Shown here piece by piece: positions 44,163 through 53,210 of a DNA stretch of 64,000 bases. The notes beneath the pieces are model-generated. The model ran no database searches. It was given only the letters and a program-made list of their open reading frames with translations, and had not been told where the DNA came from. Numbering within the stretch: the stretch's first letter is position 1; the number at the start of each line of letters is the position of its first letter. The stretch comes from Pseudomonas viridiflava (GTDB lineage Bacteria; Pseudomonadota; Gammaproteobacteria; Pseudomonadales; Pseudomonadaceae). Where the stretch lies: positions 113,469 to 177,468 of the forward strand of contig NZ_UUIS01000008.1 of NCBI RefSeq assembly GCF_900589395.1. Reading direction: 5' to 3'. A program made the translations under genes and the position numbers.

Positions 44163-45569
44163 TCAATCGCCATACCGCAACCGCGCCGCACGGCGGGCTT
44201 CGCTCTGGCCGCGGGTGGCCAGGCAGTAGTACAGCGGCACCGTCACCACCAGGCCGACCAGCCAGGACAGGTCGGCGCCTTCTATATAGTGGGCATAGGG
44301 CCCGACATACAGCGAGGTGTTGGCGAACGGCAGTTGCACCAGGATGCCGATGCCGTAGGCAACGATGGCGTGCGGATTGAAGCGCCCGTAGATGCCGCCG
44401 TCGTTGCAAAAGATCGACTCGATGTCGTACACGCCGCGCTTGATCACATAGAAGTCGATGATGTTGATCGCCGCCCACGGCACCAGCACGATCAGCAGCG
44501 CCAGGATCAAACCGATGAACTTGCCGATGAAGTCGCCCGAGGCGCTGACCGCCACCAGGCAGCAGGCGGTGAGGACAATGGCCGAGAGGATCACCCGCAG
44601 TTTGATGGTCGGCGTCCACTGGCCGGCGAAGGTCTGGATCGAGGTGACGATGGACAGGACCGCGCCATACAGGTTCAGGGCGTTGTGGCTGATGATATTG
44701 AGCAGAAACAGCACCATCAGGATCGGCCCCAGCCAGCCGGTGGCCTGCTTGACCGCGACCATGGCCTCGGTGCCTTCAGGGGTCGCCAGGGCCGCAACCA
44801 TGCCGAAGCTGAACGAGGCGATGGTGCCCAGGCTGGCGCCGAAGTACGTGGCCCAGAACGGTTTGCCGATGCCGATTGCCTTGGGCAGGTAGCGCGAGTA
44901 GTCCGAGGTGTAGGGCGAAAAGCTGATCTGCCAGATGATCCCCAGCGACAAGGTGGCAATCCAGCCGGCGGCATTGAAGCCGCCACGAATGAAGAAGTCG
45001 TCCGGCAAGTCCTGCATGAAGATCATGGTAAAGCCGGCCAGCAAGGCGGCGCCCATCACCCAGGTGCCGATGCGGTTCAGGGTGTGGATGAAGCGGTAGC
45101 CGATCACGCCGATGGCGGTGGCACTGAGCGCGCCGATGATGATGCCGGTGGGCAGCGGCACCGAAGGCGCCAGGCCCTGGATGGATTTACCCGAGAGCAC
45201 GATATTGGAAATGAAGAACCCGACGTAGATCAAGGCAGTGATGAATACGATCAGCAAGGCGCCGTAGCGACCGAACTGGCCACGGCTCTGGACCATCTGC
45301 GGGATGCCCAGTTGCGGGCCCTGGGCCGAGGCCAGGCCGATCACCACGCCGCCGATCAGGTTGCCCAGCACGATGGCAATCAGGCCCCAGAGGAAATCGA
45401 GTTGAAACACCTGCACGGCCATCGCCCCGGTGACGATGGGCAACGGCGCGATATTGGTGCTGAACCACAGGGTAAACAGGTCACGGGCCTTGCCGTGGCG
45501 TTCAGCCGGCGGCACGTAGTCGACAGTATGGTTTTCAATGAGCGGAGCTGCTGCGCTGTTCTGGGACAT
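44163..45569 (-). CDS. NCS1-family nucleobase/cation permease
   Basis: A 468-aa, 12-helix transporter of the CodB/PucI/Mhp1 family (SVGLAS-like VVIGLASAQGPQLGIPQMVQ, the substrate-site ISFSPYTSDYSRYLP, NISHNALNLYG-like IISHNALNLYGAVLS). Members import cytosine, purines, allantoin, hydantoin or thiamine with H+ or Na+. It is divergent from a flavin reductase/LLM monooxygenase pair with a shared operator-like motif, so it may import an N-heterocycle that the pair oxidises; this is inference. ATG 45569 is the family start. Confidence 0.9.
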   Translation of the reverse strand: MSQNSAAAPLIENHTVDYVPPAERHGKARDLFTLWFSTNIAPLPIVTGAMAVQVFQLDFLWGLIAIVLGNLIGGVVIGLASAQGPQLGIPQMVQSRGQFGRYGALLIVFITALIYVGFFISNIVLSGKSIQGLAPSVPLPTGIIIGALSATAIGVIGYRFIHTLNRIGTWVMGAALLAGFTMIFMQDLPDDFFIRGGFNAAGWIATLSLGIIWQISFSPYTSDYSRYLPKAIGIGKPFWATYFGASLGTIASFSFGMVAALATPEGTEAMVAVKQATGWLGPILMVLFLLNIISHNALNLYGAVLSIVTSIQTFAGQWTPTIKLRVILSAIVLTACCLVAVSASGDFIGKFIGLILALLIVLVPWAAINIIDFYVIKRGVYDIESIFCNDGGIYGRFNPHAIVAYGIGILVQLPFANTSLYVGPYAHYIEGADLSWLVGLVVTVPLYYCLATRGQSEARRAARLRYGD

Positions 45570-46192
45570 AGGACGATCTCGAAACCGATGGTCGGGCGCC
45601 TTTGAAAAGGTACCGGATGACGAATCCACCGGACGCTGCGGCTTCCTGAAGATGAACGAACCTGCGCTCTGCACAGGCAGACCGGGATCAGATTCATCAA
45701 GGATCACAAAAGCGGCAGGCCCGATGCCTTACGCACGAACGCGACTGAGGCGCCGAGCGGTAGATAAGCCAAATCGAGTGACACTGGGCAGCGGGGTGCC
45801 GGACACCCCTTGTTTGATATGAAAAAACATCGTCTCGCCTGAATTTGTTGTTGTGCAGAGCCAAACCATGCAGCGCCCCATTCAGGGGCCCGGAATGAGT
45901 ATGTCGCGGTGGGCCATGTCGAACGTGCCATGCACCGCGCTGATAACACCATATTATGGTATGCCAAAATTTTGCAACCCCCGCTCATCATGTCTTGGGC
46001 CTGCTGTCAGACTGACATAAACGTTTCAGCGTCTGACCTGATCGGGCTGAAAGGCCTACGCTGCAAGGCCTGAAGCACAGCGCGCGCTGGAATGACGGGG
46101 GCGTCTGGCTAGAAAAAATCCTTGCCAAGAAAGTATTACGGTATACCATCAGACAGACAAGAAATCGTTTCGGCACTGCCCAGAGGTCCTCA
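45570..46192. other. 623-bp divergent regulatory region with two GGTATRCC sites
   Basis: No gene is supported here. Two near-identical sites, TATTATGGTATGCCA (45952-45966) and TATTACGGTATACCA (46134-46148), match at 13 of 15 positions on the same strand, 182 bp apart. ACCATATTATGGT (45948-45960) is a perfect 13-bp dyad overlapping the first, and GGTATACC (46140-46147) is the core of the second. TGGTATACCA-like dyads are typical GntR-family operators; no GntR gene lies in the window. Confidence 0.6.
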
Positions 46193-46678
46193 ATGATCGA
46201 CCCGAATGTCTACAAGAACGTCATGGGTTCCTTCCCTTCCGGCGTTACCGTCATCACCACGCTGGACGACGACGGCGAGGTGGTCGGCCTGACTGCCAGC
46301 GCCTTCAGCGCCCTGTCGCTGGAACCGGCCCTGGTGCTGTTCTGCCCCAACTACAGCTCCGACTCCTACCCGGTCCTGCTCAAGAACAAACGCTTTGCCA
46401 TTCACCTGCTTTCGGCCGACCAGCAAGCATGCGCCTACGCCTTTGCACGCAAGGGCAAGGACAAGGCCAATGGGCTTGACTGGACCCTGAGCGAGCTGGG
46501 CAATCCGTTGCTGGCCGGGGCCACGGCCATCATCGAATGCGAGTTGTGGCGCGAGTATGAAGGGGGCGACCACGCCATCATGGTCGGCGCCATCAAGAAC
46601 CTGATCCTGCCCGACCAGCCTGCCGAGCCGATGGTGTATTGCCGCGGCAAGATGGGCGGCCTGACGATCGCCGCCTGA
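46193..46678 (+). CDS. Flavin reductase (HpaC/RutF-like)
   Basis: A 161-aa split-barrel FMN reductase: MGSFPSGVTVITTLDDDG, then GLTASAFSALSLEPALVLFC for flavin binding, FAIHLLSADQQ, and the conserved end MVYCRGKMGGL. It gives reduced flavin to a partner monooxygenase, here most likely the LLM protein 86 bp downstream. A GGTATACC site at 46140-46147 lies 45 bp before the start. Confidence 0.9.
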   Translation: MIDPNVYKNVMGSFPSGVTVITTLDDDGEVVGLTASAFSALSLEPALVLFCPNYSSDSYPVLLKNKRFAIHLLSADQQACAYAFARKGKDKANGLDWTLSELGNPLLAGATAIIECELWREYEGGDHAIMVGAIKNLILPDQPAEPMVYCRGKMGGLTIAA

Positions 46679-46764
46679 GCGGCCTCGCCCACGCAAAAAC
46701 GGTACATCAAATACAGGCCCCGCCCCATTCACTGCCGGGCGCCACGACAGACCGAGGTAACGTC

Positions 46765-47802
46765 ATGAAATTTTCGTTGTTCGTGCACATGGAACGCTGG
46801 GATGAGCAAGTCAGCCACCGTCAACTCTTCGACGACCTGACCGAGCTGACCCTGCTGGCCGAAAAAGGCGGCTTCAGCACGGTCTGGGTCGGCGAACACC
46901 ACGCCATGGAATACACCATTTCCCCAAGCCCCATGCCGATCCTGGCCTACCTGGCGGCACGCACCACGACCATCCACCTGGGCGCCGGCACCATCATCGC
47001 GCCGTTCTGGCACCCGCTGCGTGTGGCCGGTGAATGCGCCCTGCTCGATGTGATCAGCAATGGCCGCATGGAAGTGGGCCTGGCCCGTGGCGCCTATCAG
47101 GTCGAGTTCGACCGCATGGCCGGCGGCATGCCCGCCTCCGAAGGCGGCAAGGCCCTGCGCGAGATGGTCCCGGTGGTCAAGGCCCTGTGGGCCGGCGACT
47201 ACGCCCACGATGGCGAGATCTGGAAATTCCCCACTTCCACCAGCGTACCGAAGCCGGTCAGCACCCCGCCGATGTGGATCGCCGCCCGTGACCCGGACTC
47301 GCACAACTTTGCCGTGGCCAATGGCTGCAACGTGATGGTCACGCCGCTGATGAAGGGCGACGAGGAAGTGCTGGACCTGAAGAACAAGTTCCAGGCCGCG
47401 CTGGACAACAACCCTGACGTGCCACGCCCGCAACTGATGGTGCTGCGCCACACCCACGTGCACGCTGTGGACGATCCGGACGGCTGGAAAGTCGGTGCGG
47501 CGGCCATCAATCGCTTCTACCGCACCTTCGACGCCTGGTTCGGCAACAAGACCGTACCGGCCAATGGCTTCCTGGAACCCAGCCCGGAATCGAAATTCGC
47601 CGAGCGTCCTGAGTTCGAGCTGGAGAACATCCGCAAGAACACCATGATCGGCACCCCCGAAGAGATCATTGCGCGCATTCGCTATTACCAGGAACTGGGC
47701 GTCGACGAATTCAGCTTCTGGTGCGACAACAGCCTGCCGCATGCCGAGAAAAAGAAATCGTTGGAGTTGTTCATCCAGCATGTGGTGCCGGCGTTTCGTT
47801 AA
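46765..47802 (+). CDS. LLM-class flavin-dependent monooxygenase
   Basis: A 345-aa luciferase-like TIM barrel (FSTVWVGEHHAMEYTISPSP, then HLGAGTIIAPFWHPLRVAGE and NGRMEVGLARGAYQVEFDRM). It uses FMNH2 from the adjacent reductase and O2 to oxygenate a small molecule. With RutF-like reductase and an NCS1 permease it resembles, but does not match, the pyrimidine Rut system: there is no RutB, C, D or E. GAGGTAACGTC precedes ATG 46765. Confidence 0.9.
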   Translation: MKFSLFVHMERWDEQVSHRQLFDDLTELTLLAEKGGFSTVWVGEHHAMEYTISPSPMPILAYLAARTTTIHLGAGTIIAPFWHPLRVAGECALLDVISNGRMEVGLARGAYQVEFDRMAGGMPASEGGKALREMVPVVKALWAGDYAHDGEIWKFPTSTSVPKPVSTPPMWIAARDPDSHNFAVANGCNVMVTPLMKGDEEVLDLKNKFQAALDNNPDVPRPQLMVLRHTHVHAVDDPDGWKVGAAAINRFYRTFDAWFGNKTVPANGFLEPSPESKFAERPEFELENIRKNTMIGTPEEIIARIRYYQELGVDEFSFWCDNSLPHAEKKKSLELFIQHVVPAFR

Positions 47803-47816
47803 TCGGCTTTAGATCG

Positions 47817-47895
47817 CTTCGCGACCGTTGGTCGCTCCTACGGTGTATACCCTATGCGCGGTGCATTCTCGTAGGAGCGACCAATGGTCGCGAAC
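47817..47895. repeat. REP doublet downstream of the RAYT gene
   Basis: CTTCGCGACC...GGTCGCTCCTAC (47817-47841) and its inverse GTAGGAGCGACC...GGTCGCGAAC (47871-47895), a classical REP pair, lie 51 bp from the 3' end of the REP-associated transposase gene. Confidence 0.85.
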
Positions 47896-47945
47896 GCCTG
47901 TTCAGGCAACACAATTTTTGATAATTGACTGGCCCATCGCGACCG

Positions 47946-48404
47946 TTACAACCACACCGTATCCCACAAGGGATAATCACCTACCCGCTGCACCAGCCTG
48001 GCACGCAATGGATTGGCAATGATGTAACGCGCCGAAACCATTATCTGCTGCTCATCACGCATCGCCCGATCGTGGTAACCCGCCTGCCACAATGTTCGCT
48101 TGGTCGGCTGATCCTGAAAGACTGCCTTGGCACTGCGCGACTTCATCGGCTGCATCAATAACGGCAACGAATGCTGCCGCAACTCCACCAGCCAGTGAAG
48201 ATGATCGGGCATGACCACCCAGGCCAGTGAAGTGGTCCAACCCTGCTCGTCGTAATACCGCAAGGCGTTGACGACCCGACGCCCCAACTGAAAATCCTGG
48301 AACACCGGTTGACGGTCCTTGACCACTGAAGTCAACAGCTACACCTGACCAACCTGCGAATGGCGCCCGAGCCTCAGGCGCCTTGTCATTGCATGCTTCG
48401 ACAT
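47946..48404 (-). pseudogene. REP-associated tyrosine transposase with an early amber codon
   Basis: The frame from ATG 48404 (AAGGGA just upstream) to 47946 is 152 codons, the usual RAYT length. It reads MSKHAMTRRLRLGRHSQVGQ V-amber-LLTSVVKDRQPVF: a TAG at 48339-48341 stands where RAYTs have Tyr. Downstream, the HUH motif MPDHLHWLVEL and the catalytic-Tyr motif ARYIIANPLRARLV are intact. A TTG 3 codons after the amber could restart a 129-aa product lacking the N terminus. RAYTs nick and move REPs; its REPs lie on both sides. The gene is either freshly inactivated or depends on readthrough. Confidence 0.85.
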
Positions 48405-48492
48405 TCCCTTGTCCTCGCCATGAAAGCGCTCATCCTGCCGCTTCATCGCAAGGCTTATCCCGGTCAGTCGTTTCTATTTATGAACATCAGGT

Positions 48493-48520
48493 CCTGTGGG
48501 AGCGACCATCGGTCGCGAAT
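48493..48520 (+). repeat. REP element upstream of the RAYT gene
   Basis: CCTGTGGGAGCGACC...GGTCGCGAAT, the same class as the doublet on the other side of the RAYT gene, 89 bp from its start codon. A further small hairpin (CCGGGCA/TGCCCGG, 48529-48549) follows. Confidence 0.8.
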
Positions 48521-48564
48521 GCGGAAAACCGGGCACTGTGAATGCCCGGCTCATGCCCGCCCCG

Positions 48565-48589
48565 TCACAGACGCTGCTCGCGTCTGTGA
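48565..48589. terminator. Hairpin after mgsC
   Basis: Perfect 10-bp arms TCACAGACGC / GCGTCTGTGA around a 5-base loop, 14 bp past the mgsC stop. There is no T-run on the minus-strand side, so it is a likely transcript end or stabilising stem rather than a textbook intrinsic terminator. Confidence 0.55.
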
Positions 48590-48603
48590 GTGCTGCGATC
48601 ACC

Positions 48604-49935
48604 TCAATACTGCGAACCCGGAATCCAGCTTGTCCCCGCCAGCGGTACACGGGCCATGGCCGCCGATTCCACGGTCAGCGCCACCAGGTCCTCGGGGTCG
48701 AGGTTGTGCAGGTGCGACTTGCCGCAGGCGCGGGCCATGGTCTGGGCTTCCAGCACCAGTACGCGCAGGTAGTTGGCCAGGCGGCGGCCGCCTTCGACCG
48801 GGTCCAGGCGCTTGGACAGCTCCGGGTCCTGGGTGGTGATGCCGGCAGGATCCCGGCCGTTCTGCCAGTCGTCATAGAAACCGGCCGCCGAGCCGATCTT
48901 TTTCAGTTCCTCGTCCAGACGCGGGTGGTTGTCGCCCAGGGCGATCAGGGCGGCAGTGCCGATGGCCACCGCGTCGGCCCCCAGGGCCATGGCCTTGGCC
49001 ACGTCGGCGCCGTTGCGGATGCCGCCGGAGACGATCAACTGCACCTTGCGATGCATGCCCATCTCTTGCAGTGCCTGCACCGCTTGCGGAATGGCCGGCA
49101 GGATCGGGATGCCCACGTGTTCGATGAACACTTCCTGGGTGGCCGCGGTACCGCCTTGCATGCCGTCGAGCACGATCACGTCGGCGCCAGCCTTCACGGC
49201 CAGTTTCACGTCATAGTAAGGACGGCTGGCGCCGATCTTGACGTAGATGGGTTTCTCCCAGTCGGTGATCTCGCGGATCTCGGCGATTTTGATCGCCAGG
49301 TCGTCGGGGCCGGTCCAGTCCGGGTGGCGACAGGCCGAACGCTGGTCGACGCCGATCGGCAAGGTGCGCATGCCCGCCACGCGCTCAGTGACCTTCATGC
49401 CCAGCAGCATGCCACCACCGCCCGGCTTGGCGCCCTGCCCCAGCACGATCTCGATGGCGTCGGCCTTGCGCAGGTCATCGGGGTTCATGCCGTAGCGTGA
49501 CGGCAGGTATTGATACACCAGGTGCTGCGACTGGCCGCGCTCTTCCGGCGTCATGCCGCCGTCGCCGGTGGTGGTGCTGGTGCCGGCAATACTGGCGCCA
49601 CGGCCCAGGGCTTCCTTGGCGTTGGCCGACAGCGCACCGAAGCTCATGCCGGCGATGGTCACCGGAATCTTCAGGTGCAAGGGCTTCTTGGCGAAGCGGT
49701 TGCCGAGGATCACGTCGGTGCCGCATTTTTCGCGGTAGCCTTCCAGCGGGTAGCGCGACACGCTGGCGCCGAGCAGCAGCAGGTCGTCGAAGTGCGGCAG
49801 CTTGCGCTTGGTGCCGCCGCCACGGATGTCATAGATGCCGGTTTCGGCGGCCCGCTGGATTTCCTGGATGGTCAGGCGATCGAAGGTCGCCGACTCGCGC
49901 AGGACCGGGGCTTTGGGAGTGGTGGAATCGCTCAT
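48604..49935 (-). CDS. mgsC: N-methylglutamate synthase subunit C (FMN glutamate-synthase domain)
   Basis: A 443-aa protein matching the FMN/Fe-S half of glutamate synthase large subunit (GSTTTGDGGMTPEERGQ-like stretch, AIEIVLGQGAKPGGGGML, VSGGIRNGADVAKAMALGA, KSHLHNL). In the methylamine pathway NMG synthase (MgsABC, also called GlxBCD) turns gamma-glutamylmethylamide plus 2-oxoglutarate into N-methylglutamate and glutamate. It is the last gene of gmaS-mgsABC, 15 bp after mgsB. Assignment to NMG synthase rests on the gene set around it rather than on this sequence alone. Confidence 0.88.
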   Translation of the reverse strand: MSDSTTPKAPVLRESATFDRLTIQEIQRAAETGIYDIRGGGTKRKLPHFDDLLLLGASVSRYPLEGYREKCGTDVILGNRFAKKPLHLKIPVTIAGMSFGALSANAKEALGRGASIAGTSTTTGDGGMTPEERGQSQHLVYQYLPSRYGMNPDDLRKADAIEIVLGQGAKPGGGGMLLGMKVTERVAGMRTLPIGVDQRSACRHPDWTGPDDLAIKIAEIREITDWEKPIYVKIGASRPYYDVKLAVKAGADVIVLDGMQGGTAATQEVFIEHVGIPILPAIPQAVQALQEMGMHRKVQLIVSGGIRNGADVAKAMALGADAVAIGTAALIALGDNHPRLDEELKKIGSAAGFYDDWQNGRDPAGITTQDPELSKRLDPVEGGRRLANYLRVLVLEAQTMARACGKSHLHNLDPEDLVALTVESAAMARVPLAGTSWIPGSQY

Positions 49936-49950
49936 GGTCTTGCTCCTGGA

Positions 49951-50634
49951 TCAGTACGCGCTGGCGTTATCGACTTTGAAGTTGTACAGCTGGCGAGCCG
50001 AGCCGTAGCGTTTGAAATCGGCAGCGTTCTCTTTGAAGCCGGCGCGATTGAGCAGCATTTGCAATTCTTCGATGTGTTCGGGCCGCATCTCTTTTTCGAT
50101 GCAGTCCGAGCCCAGCGACTCGACGCTGCCCTTGACGAAGATTTTGGTTTCATACAGCGAATCGCCCAGCGCATCGCCAGCATCGCCGCAGACCACCAGG
50201 CGCCCGGCCTGGCCCATGAAGCAGCTCATGTGGCCGATGCTGCCGCCGACGACGATGTCGATGCCTTTCATGGAGATGCCGCAACGGGCGCCGGCATCGC
50301 CTTCGATGACCAGCAGCCCGCCATGGGCGGTGGCGCCGGCGGCCTGGGAGGCGCTGCCCTTGACCCGCACATAGCCGCTCATCATGTTCTCGGCGCAGCC
50401 CACACCGACGTTGCCGTGCACGGTGATCGAGGCTTTCTGGTTCATGCCGGCGCAGTAGTAGCCGGCATGCCCCTGAATGTCGATGGACACCGCTTCATTG
50501 ACACCCACGGCCAGGTTATGGGCGCCGTTGGCGTGGGTGACCACCCACTCGCGGTCTTGCACGTTGTTGACCTGGTCGTGCAGCGCCTGGTTGAGGTCAC
50601 GCACGGTGGCTACGGATAGATCGATGGTTTTCAT
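49951..50634 (-). CDS. mgsB: N-methylglutamate synthase subunit B (GXGXG domain)
   Basis: A 227-aa right-handed helix protein equal to the C-terminal GltB domain, with repeated Gly patterns (IDIQGHAGYYCAGMNQKA, GDAGARCGISMKG, VVGGSIGHMSCFMG). It is a structural/tunnel subunit of NMG synthase. It starts 12 bp after mgsA ends and uses ATG 50634. Confidence 0.9.
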   Translation of the reverse strand: MKTIDLSVATVRDLNQALHDQVNNVQDREWVVTHANGAHNLAVGVNEAVSIDIQGHAGYYCAGMNQKASITVHGNVGVGCAENMMSGYVRVKGSASQAAGATAHGGLLVIEGDAGARCGISMKGIDIVVGGSIGHMSCFMGQAGRLVVCGDAGDALGDSLYETKIFVKGSVESLGSDCIEKEMRPEHIEELQMLLNRAGFKENAADFKRYGSARQLYNFKVDNASAY

Positions 50635-50646
50635 GCTGCGTGCTCC

Positions 50647-51552
50647 TTAGGCCGACTCGCGTTCCCAGATGTACATAGTGGCGGGAACGGGTTCCCAGAC
50701 TTTGGCCTTCTCGATGCCCGGCAGGCTGGACAGCGCCTGGTATTCGGAGGCCATGGCGACGTAGTCGTCGGTTTCGGCAAGGATCGCCGGCTTGCAGGCA
50801 ATCGGGTCGCGGATCACCGCAAAGCCGTTGCGCGTGCCGATGGCGAAGGTAAAGAAGCCATCCAGCGCTTCGAGCGAGTTGTCCAGGGCCTGCTTGAGCG
50901 AATCACCCTGCTGCAGGCGCCAGGCCAGGTAACCGGCGGCCACTTCAGTGTCGTTCTCGGTCTCGAAGTTGATGCCTTCGCGGCGCAGTTCCTGACGCAG
51001 GCGAAAGTGATTGGACAGCGAGCCGTTGTGCACCAGGCACAGGTCGGCGCCGGTCGAGAACGGGTGACTGCCTTCCATCGTCACGGCGCTTTCGGTGGCC
51101 ATGCGGGTGTGGCCGATGATGTGGCTGCCTTTCATCGAGGCCAGGCCGAAACGTTCTGAGATTTCTTTGGGCAAGCCCATGCCCTTGAGGATTTCGATGC
51201 TCTGGCCGGCGCTCATGATGCGCACGGTCGGTGCCAGTTCGGTGAGGGCTGCACGCACCAGGGCTTCCTGGGCCTTGATTTTCAGGACGATGGCGCTGGC
51301 GTTCTGGAACCAGTCGAGCTCGGCCTCGATGTGCTCCTGCAGGGCGCTGATCAGGGCCTTGAAGTCATAGCCTTCGGTGGTGGCCTGCAGGGTCAGCTTG
51401 ACCCAGCCATCGGCCACTTCATCGCCATAGATGGCAAAACCTGCACTGTCCGGACCGCGGTCGGTCATGGCTTCGAGCATCGGCTCGAACAGTTTGCCGA
51501 GCTGGGACTCCAGCGCCGGGTTCTTCAGGTACAAACCAACAATCCCACACAT
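50647..51552 (-). CDS. mgsA: N-methylglutamate synthase subunit A (class II glutamine amidotransferase-like)
   Basis: A 301-aa Ntn-type amidotransferase domain. The catalytic Cys is residue 2 of MCGIVGLYLK, exposed after Met removal; DRGPDSAG and HPFSTGADLCLVHNGSLSN are standard GATase class II motifs. In NMG synthase it releases methylamine from gamma-glutamylmethylamide for transfer. ATG 51552 is the only start that puts Cys at position 2, with GAGG upstream. It lies 128 bp after gmaS. Confidence 0.9.
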   Translation of the reverse strand: MCGIVGLYLKNPALESQLGKLFEPMLEAMTDRGPDSAGFAIYGDEVADGWVKLTLQATTEGYDFKALISALQEHIEAELDWFQNASAIVLKIKAQEALVRAALTELAPTVRIMSAGQSIEILKGMGLPKEISERFGLASMKGSHIIGHTRMATESAVTMEGSHPFSTGADLCLVHNGSLSNHFRLRQELRREGINFETENDTEVAAGYLAWRLQQGDSLKQALDNSLEALDGFFTFAIGTRNGFAVIRDPIACKPAILAETDDYVAMASEYQALSSLPGIEKAKVWEPVPATMYIWERESA

Positions 51553-51680
51553 ACGGGCCTCACTTTGTTCGGCAGAGGTCAGTTGCACGCTTCACGCTGC
51601 AAGCTGATCGGGTTGATACGAAAACAGGTGCAACGCCACGAACCGCCGTCACTGGCCGCTTGTGGCTTGAAGCCTGGGGC

Positions 51681-53015
51681 CTAGAAGAATTCGGTGTAGC
51701 GCTTCACTTCCCAGTCACTGACGTGGCGGCTATATTCCACCCACTCCATGCGCTTGAGCTTGATGAACTCGCCGACGATTTCCGGGCCTAGCACTTCGCT
51801 GAACAGCGGGTCGGCTTCCAGGGCATCGCAGGCTTCCTTGAGCGACTGCGGCAGGGTCTTGATGCCGCGGGCGGCGATCTCTTCCAGGCTCAGCTTGTAG
51901 AGGTTCTCGTTGCACACCTGGTCGACCTGCAACTGGCGGTCGATGCCGTCAAGGCCGGCGGCGATGATCGCGGCGCTGACCAGGTACGGGTTGCAACCGG
52001 CGTCGGGCAGGCGGAACTCCAGGCGGCCGTAGGGCACACGCACCATGGCCGAGCGGTTGTTGGAACCGAAGGCAATAAAGGCTGGCGCCCAGGTGGCACC
52101 GGACAGCGAGTTGCCCACCACCAGGCGCTTGTAGGAGTTGACGGTGGGCGCGGCAAAGGCGCACAGCGCCGGACCATGGGCCAGCAGACCGGCGGCAAAG
52201 TGATAGGCCATTTTCGACAGGCCCATGCCACTCGGGTCGCTGGCGTCGTGGAACAGGTTTTTGTTGGTCGCGCTGCTGATCGACAAGTGGAAGTGCATGC
52301 CGTTGCCGGCGCGCTTGGGGTCCGGCTTGGGCATGAACGAGCAGATCATGCCCATGTCGTTGGCGATCTCGCCGGCGGCCATGCGGAAGAAGGTAAAGCG
52401 GTCCGCCGATTCCATGGCGTCGCTGTAGGTGTAGTTGATCTCGAACTGGCCGTTGGCGTCTTCGTGATCGATCTGGTAGATGTCAAAACCCACCGGTTGC
52501 AGCGCTTCGGTCAGGCGCTCCAGAAACTCGCGGGACCGCGAAAGGCCCTTGTAGTCGTAGCAGGGCTTGTCCAGGTCATCGCTGGCGTCGACCAGTTGCA
52601 GCTTGCCGGTGCCGTCACGCTTGAACAGGCTGAATTCCGGCTCCAGGCCGGTATTGAGGGTCCAGCCCCGGTCGCTGAGGCGCTCGACCTGCTTTTGCAG
52701 CACATAACGGCTGTCATAAGGCCAGGGCTTGCCATCGACGTGGCCGATGCAGACCACCCGGCCGTAACCTGGCTGCCACGGCACAGGCGTCAGGGACGCC
52801 AGATCACCCTTGGCCATGAAGTCCGGGCCATGGGGCTCCATGCCCATGCCGCAGATGGCGAACCCGGCAAAGCCGGCACCCGCCTCGGCCACCATCTCCA
52901 GGCCGTTGATCGGCACCGATTTGGTCTTGGACGAACCGTGGATGTCCACGAACTGAGCCAGCACATACTTGATGCCGTGCTCCTGGATCAGACGCTGTGT
53001 TTCGGGTGGCAACAT
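51681..53015 (-). CDS. gmaS: Gamma-glutamylmethylamide synthetase (type III GlnT-like)
   Basis: A 444-aa glutamine-synthetase-fold ligase of the GlnT group that includes GMAS ([17 protein letters not shown] at the start, [37 protein letters not shown]). It joins methylamine to the gamma-carboxyl of glutamate with ATP, the first step of the NMG pathway. It heads the gmaS-mgsABC operon. A sigma-54-type promoter at 53122-53137 lies about 107 bp upstream. Plain glutamine synthesis cannot be excluded from sequence, but the neighbours make GMAS the better call. Confidence 0.88.
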   Translation of the reverse strand: MLPPETQRLIQEHGIKYVLAQFVDIHGSSKTKSVPINGLEMVAEAGAGFAGFAICGMGMEPHGPDFMAKGDLASLTPVPWQPGYGRVVCIGHVDGKPWPYDSRYVLQKQVERLSDRGWTLNTGLEPEFSLFKRDGTGKLQLVDASDDLDKPCYDYKGLSRSREFLERLTEALQPVGFDIYQIDHEDANGQFEINYTYSDAMESADRFTFFRMAAGEIANDMGMICSFMPKPDPKRAGNGMHFHLSISSATNKNLFHDASDPSGMGLSKMAYHFAAGLLAHGPALCAFAAPTVNSYKRLVVGNSLSGATWAPAFIAFGSNNRSAMVRVPYGRLEFRLPDAGCNPYLVSAAIIAAGLDGIDRQLQVDQVCNENLYKLSLEEIAARGIKTLPQSLKEACDALEADPLFSEVLGPEIVGEFIKLKRMEWVEYSRHVSDWEVKRYTEFF

Positions 53016-53095
53016 GAGGCTTGACTCCTGGGTCGTAAGCGAAGGCTTGAAGGTAGGAACCCGGTTTCCCTGCCTGGAGACTGTCTTATTCCATT

Positions 53096-53210
53096 CAGGA
53101 AACTTACTTTCCCTGCAGGAATGCAAGGCGCTTGCCACTTTGCCCACCTGCCTTGGAAACGGGTTTGAAAGGGGTTTTTCTTCTGTATATATGGGAAACT
53201 CTTTTTCCCA
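53096..53210. promoter_or_regulatory. GGAAA-N5-TTTCC operator dyads
   Basis: TGGGAAA-CTCTT-TTTCCCA (53192-53210) has perfect 7-bp arms; CAGGAAA-CTTAC-TTTCCCTG (53096-53115) is a second copy, just downstream of the sigma-54 element; a weaker GGAAC-CCGG-TTTCC lies at about 53057-53069. They are probably bound by the divergent XRE-cupin regulator. Confidence 0.6.
53122..53137 (-). promoter_or_regulatory. Sigma-54 promoter of gmaS-mgsABC
   Basis: On the minus strand, TGGCAAG-CGCC-TTGCA matches the -24/-12 consensus TGGCACG-N4-TTGCW at 11 of 12 positions, with GG and GC exactly 10 bases apart. It points at gmaS; the start site would be near 53111. Nitrogen (NtrC) control is the usual meaning. Confidence 0.65.

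Noticed and set aside
46193..47802. Rut pyrimidine degradation operon
   Set aside because: Only RutF-like and LLM proteins are present; RutB, RutC, RutD and RutE are absent and the permease is NCS1 rather than NCS2.
48604..51552. Assimilatory glutamate synthase (gltB pieces)
   Set aside because: The three domains are separate short genes beside a GlnT-type ligase, which is the NMG synthase layout; a normal GltB is a single chain of about 1480 aa.
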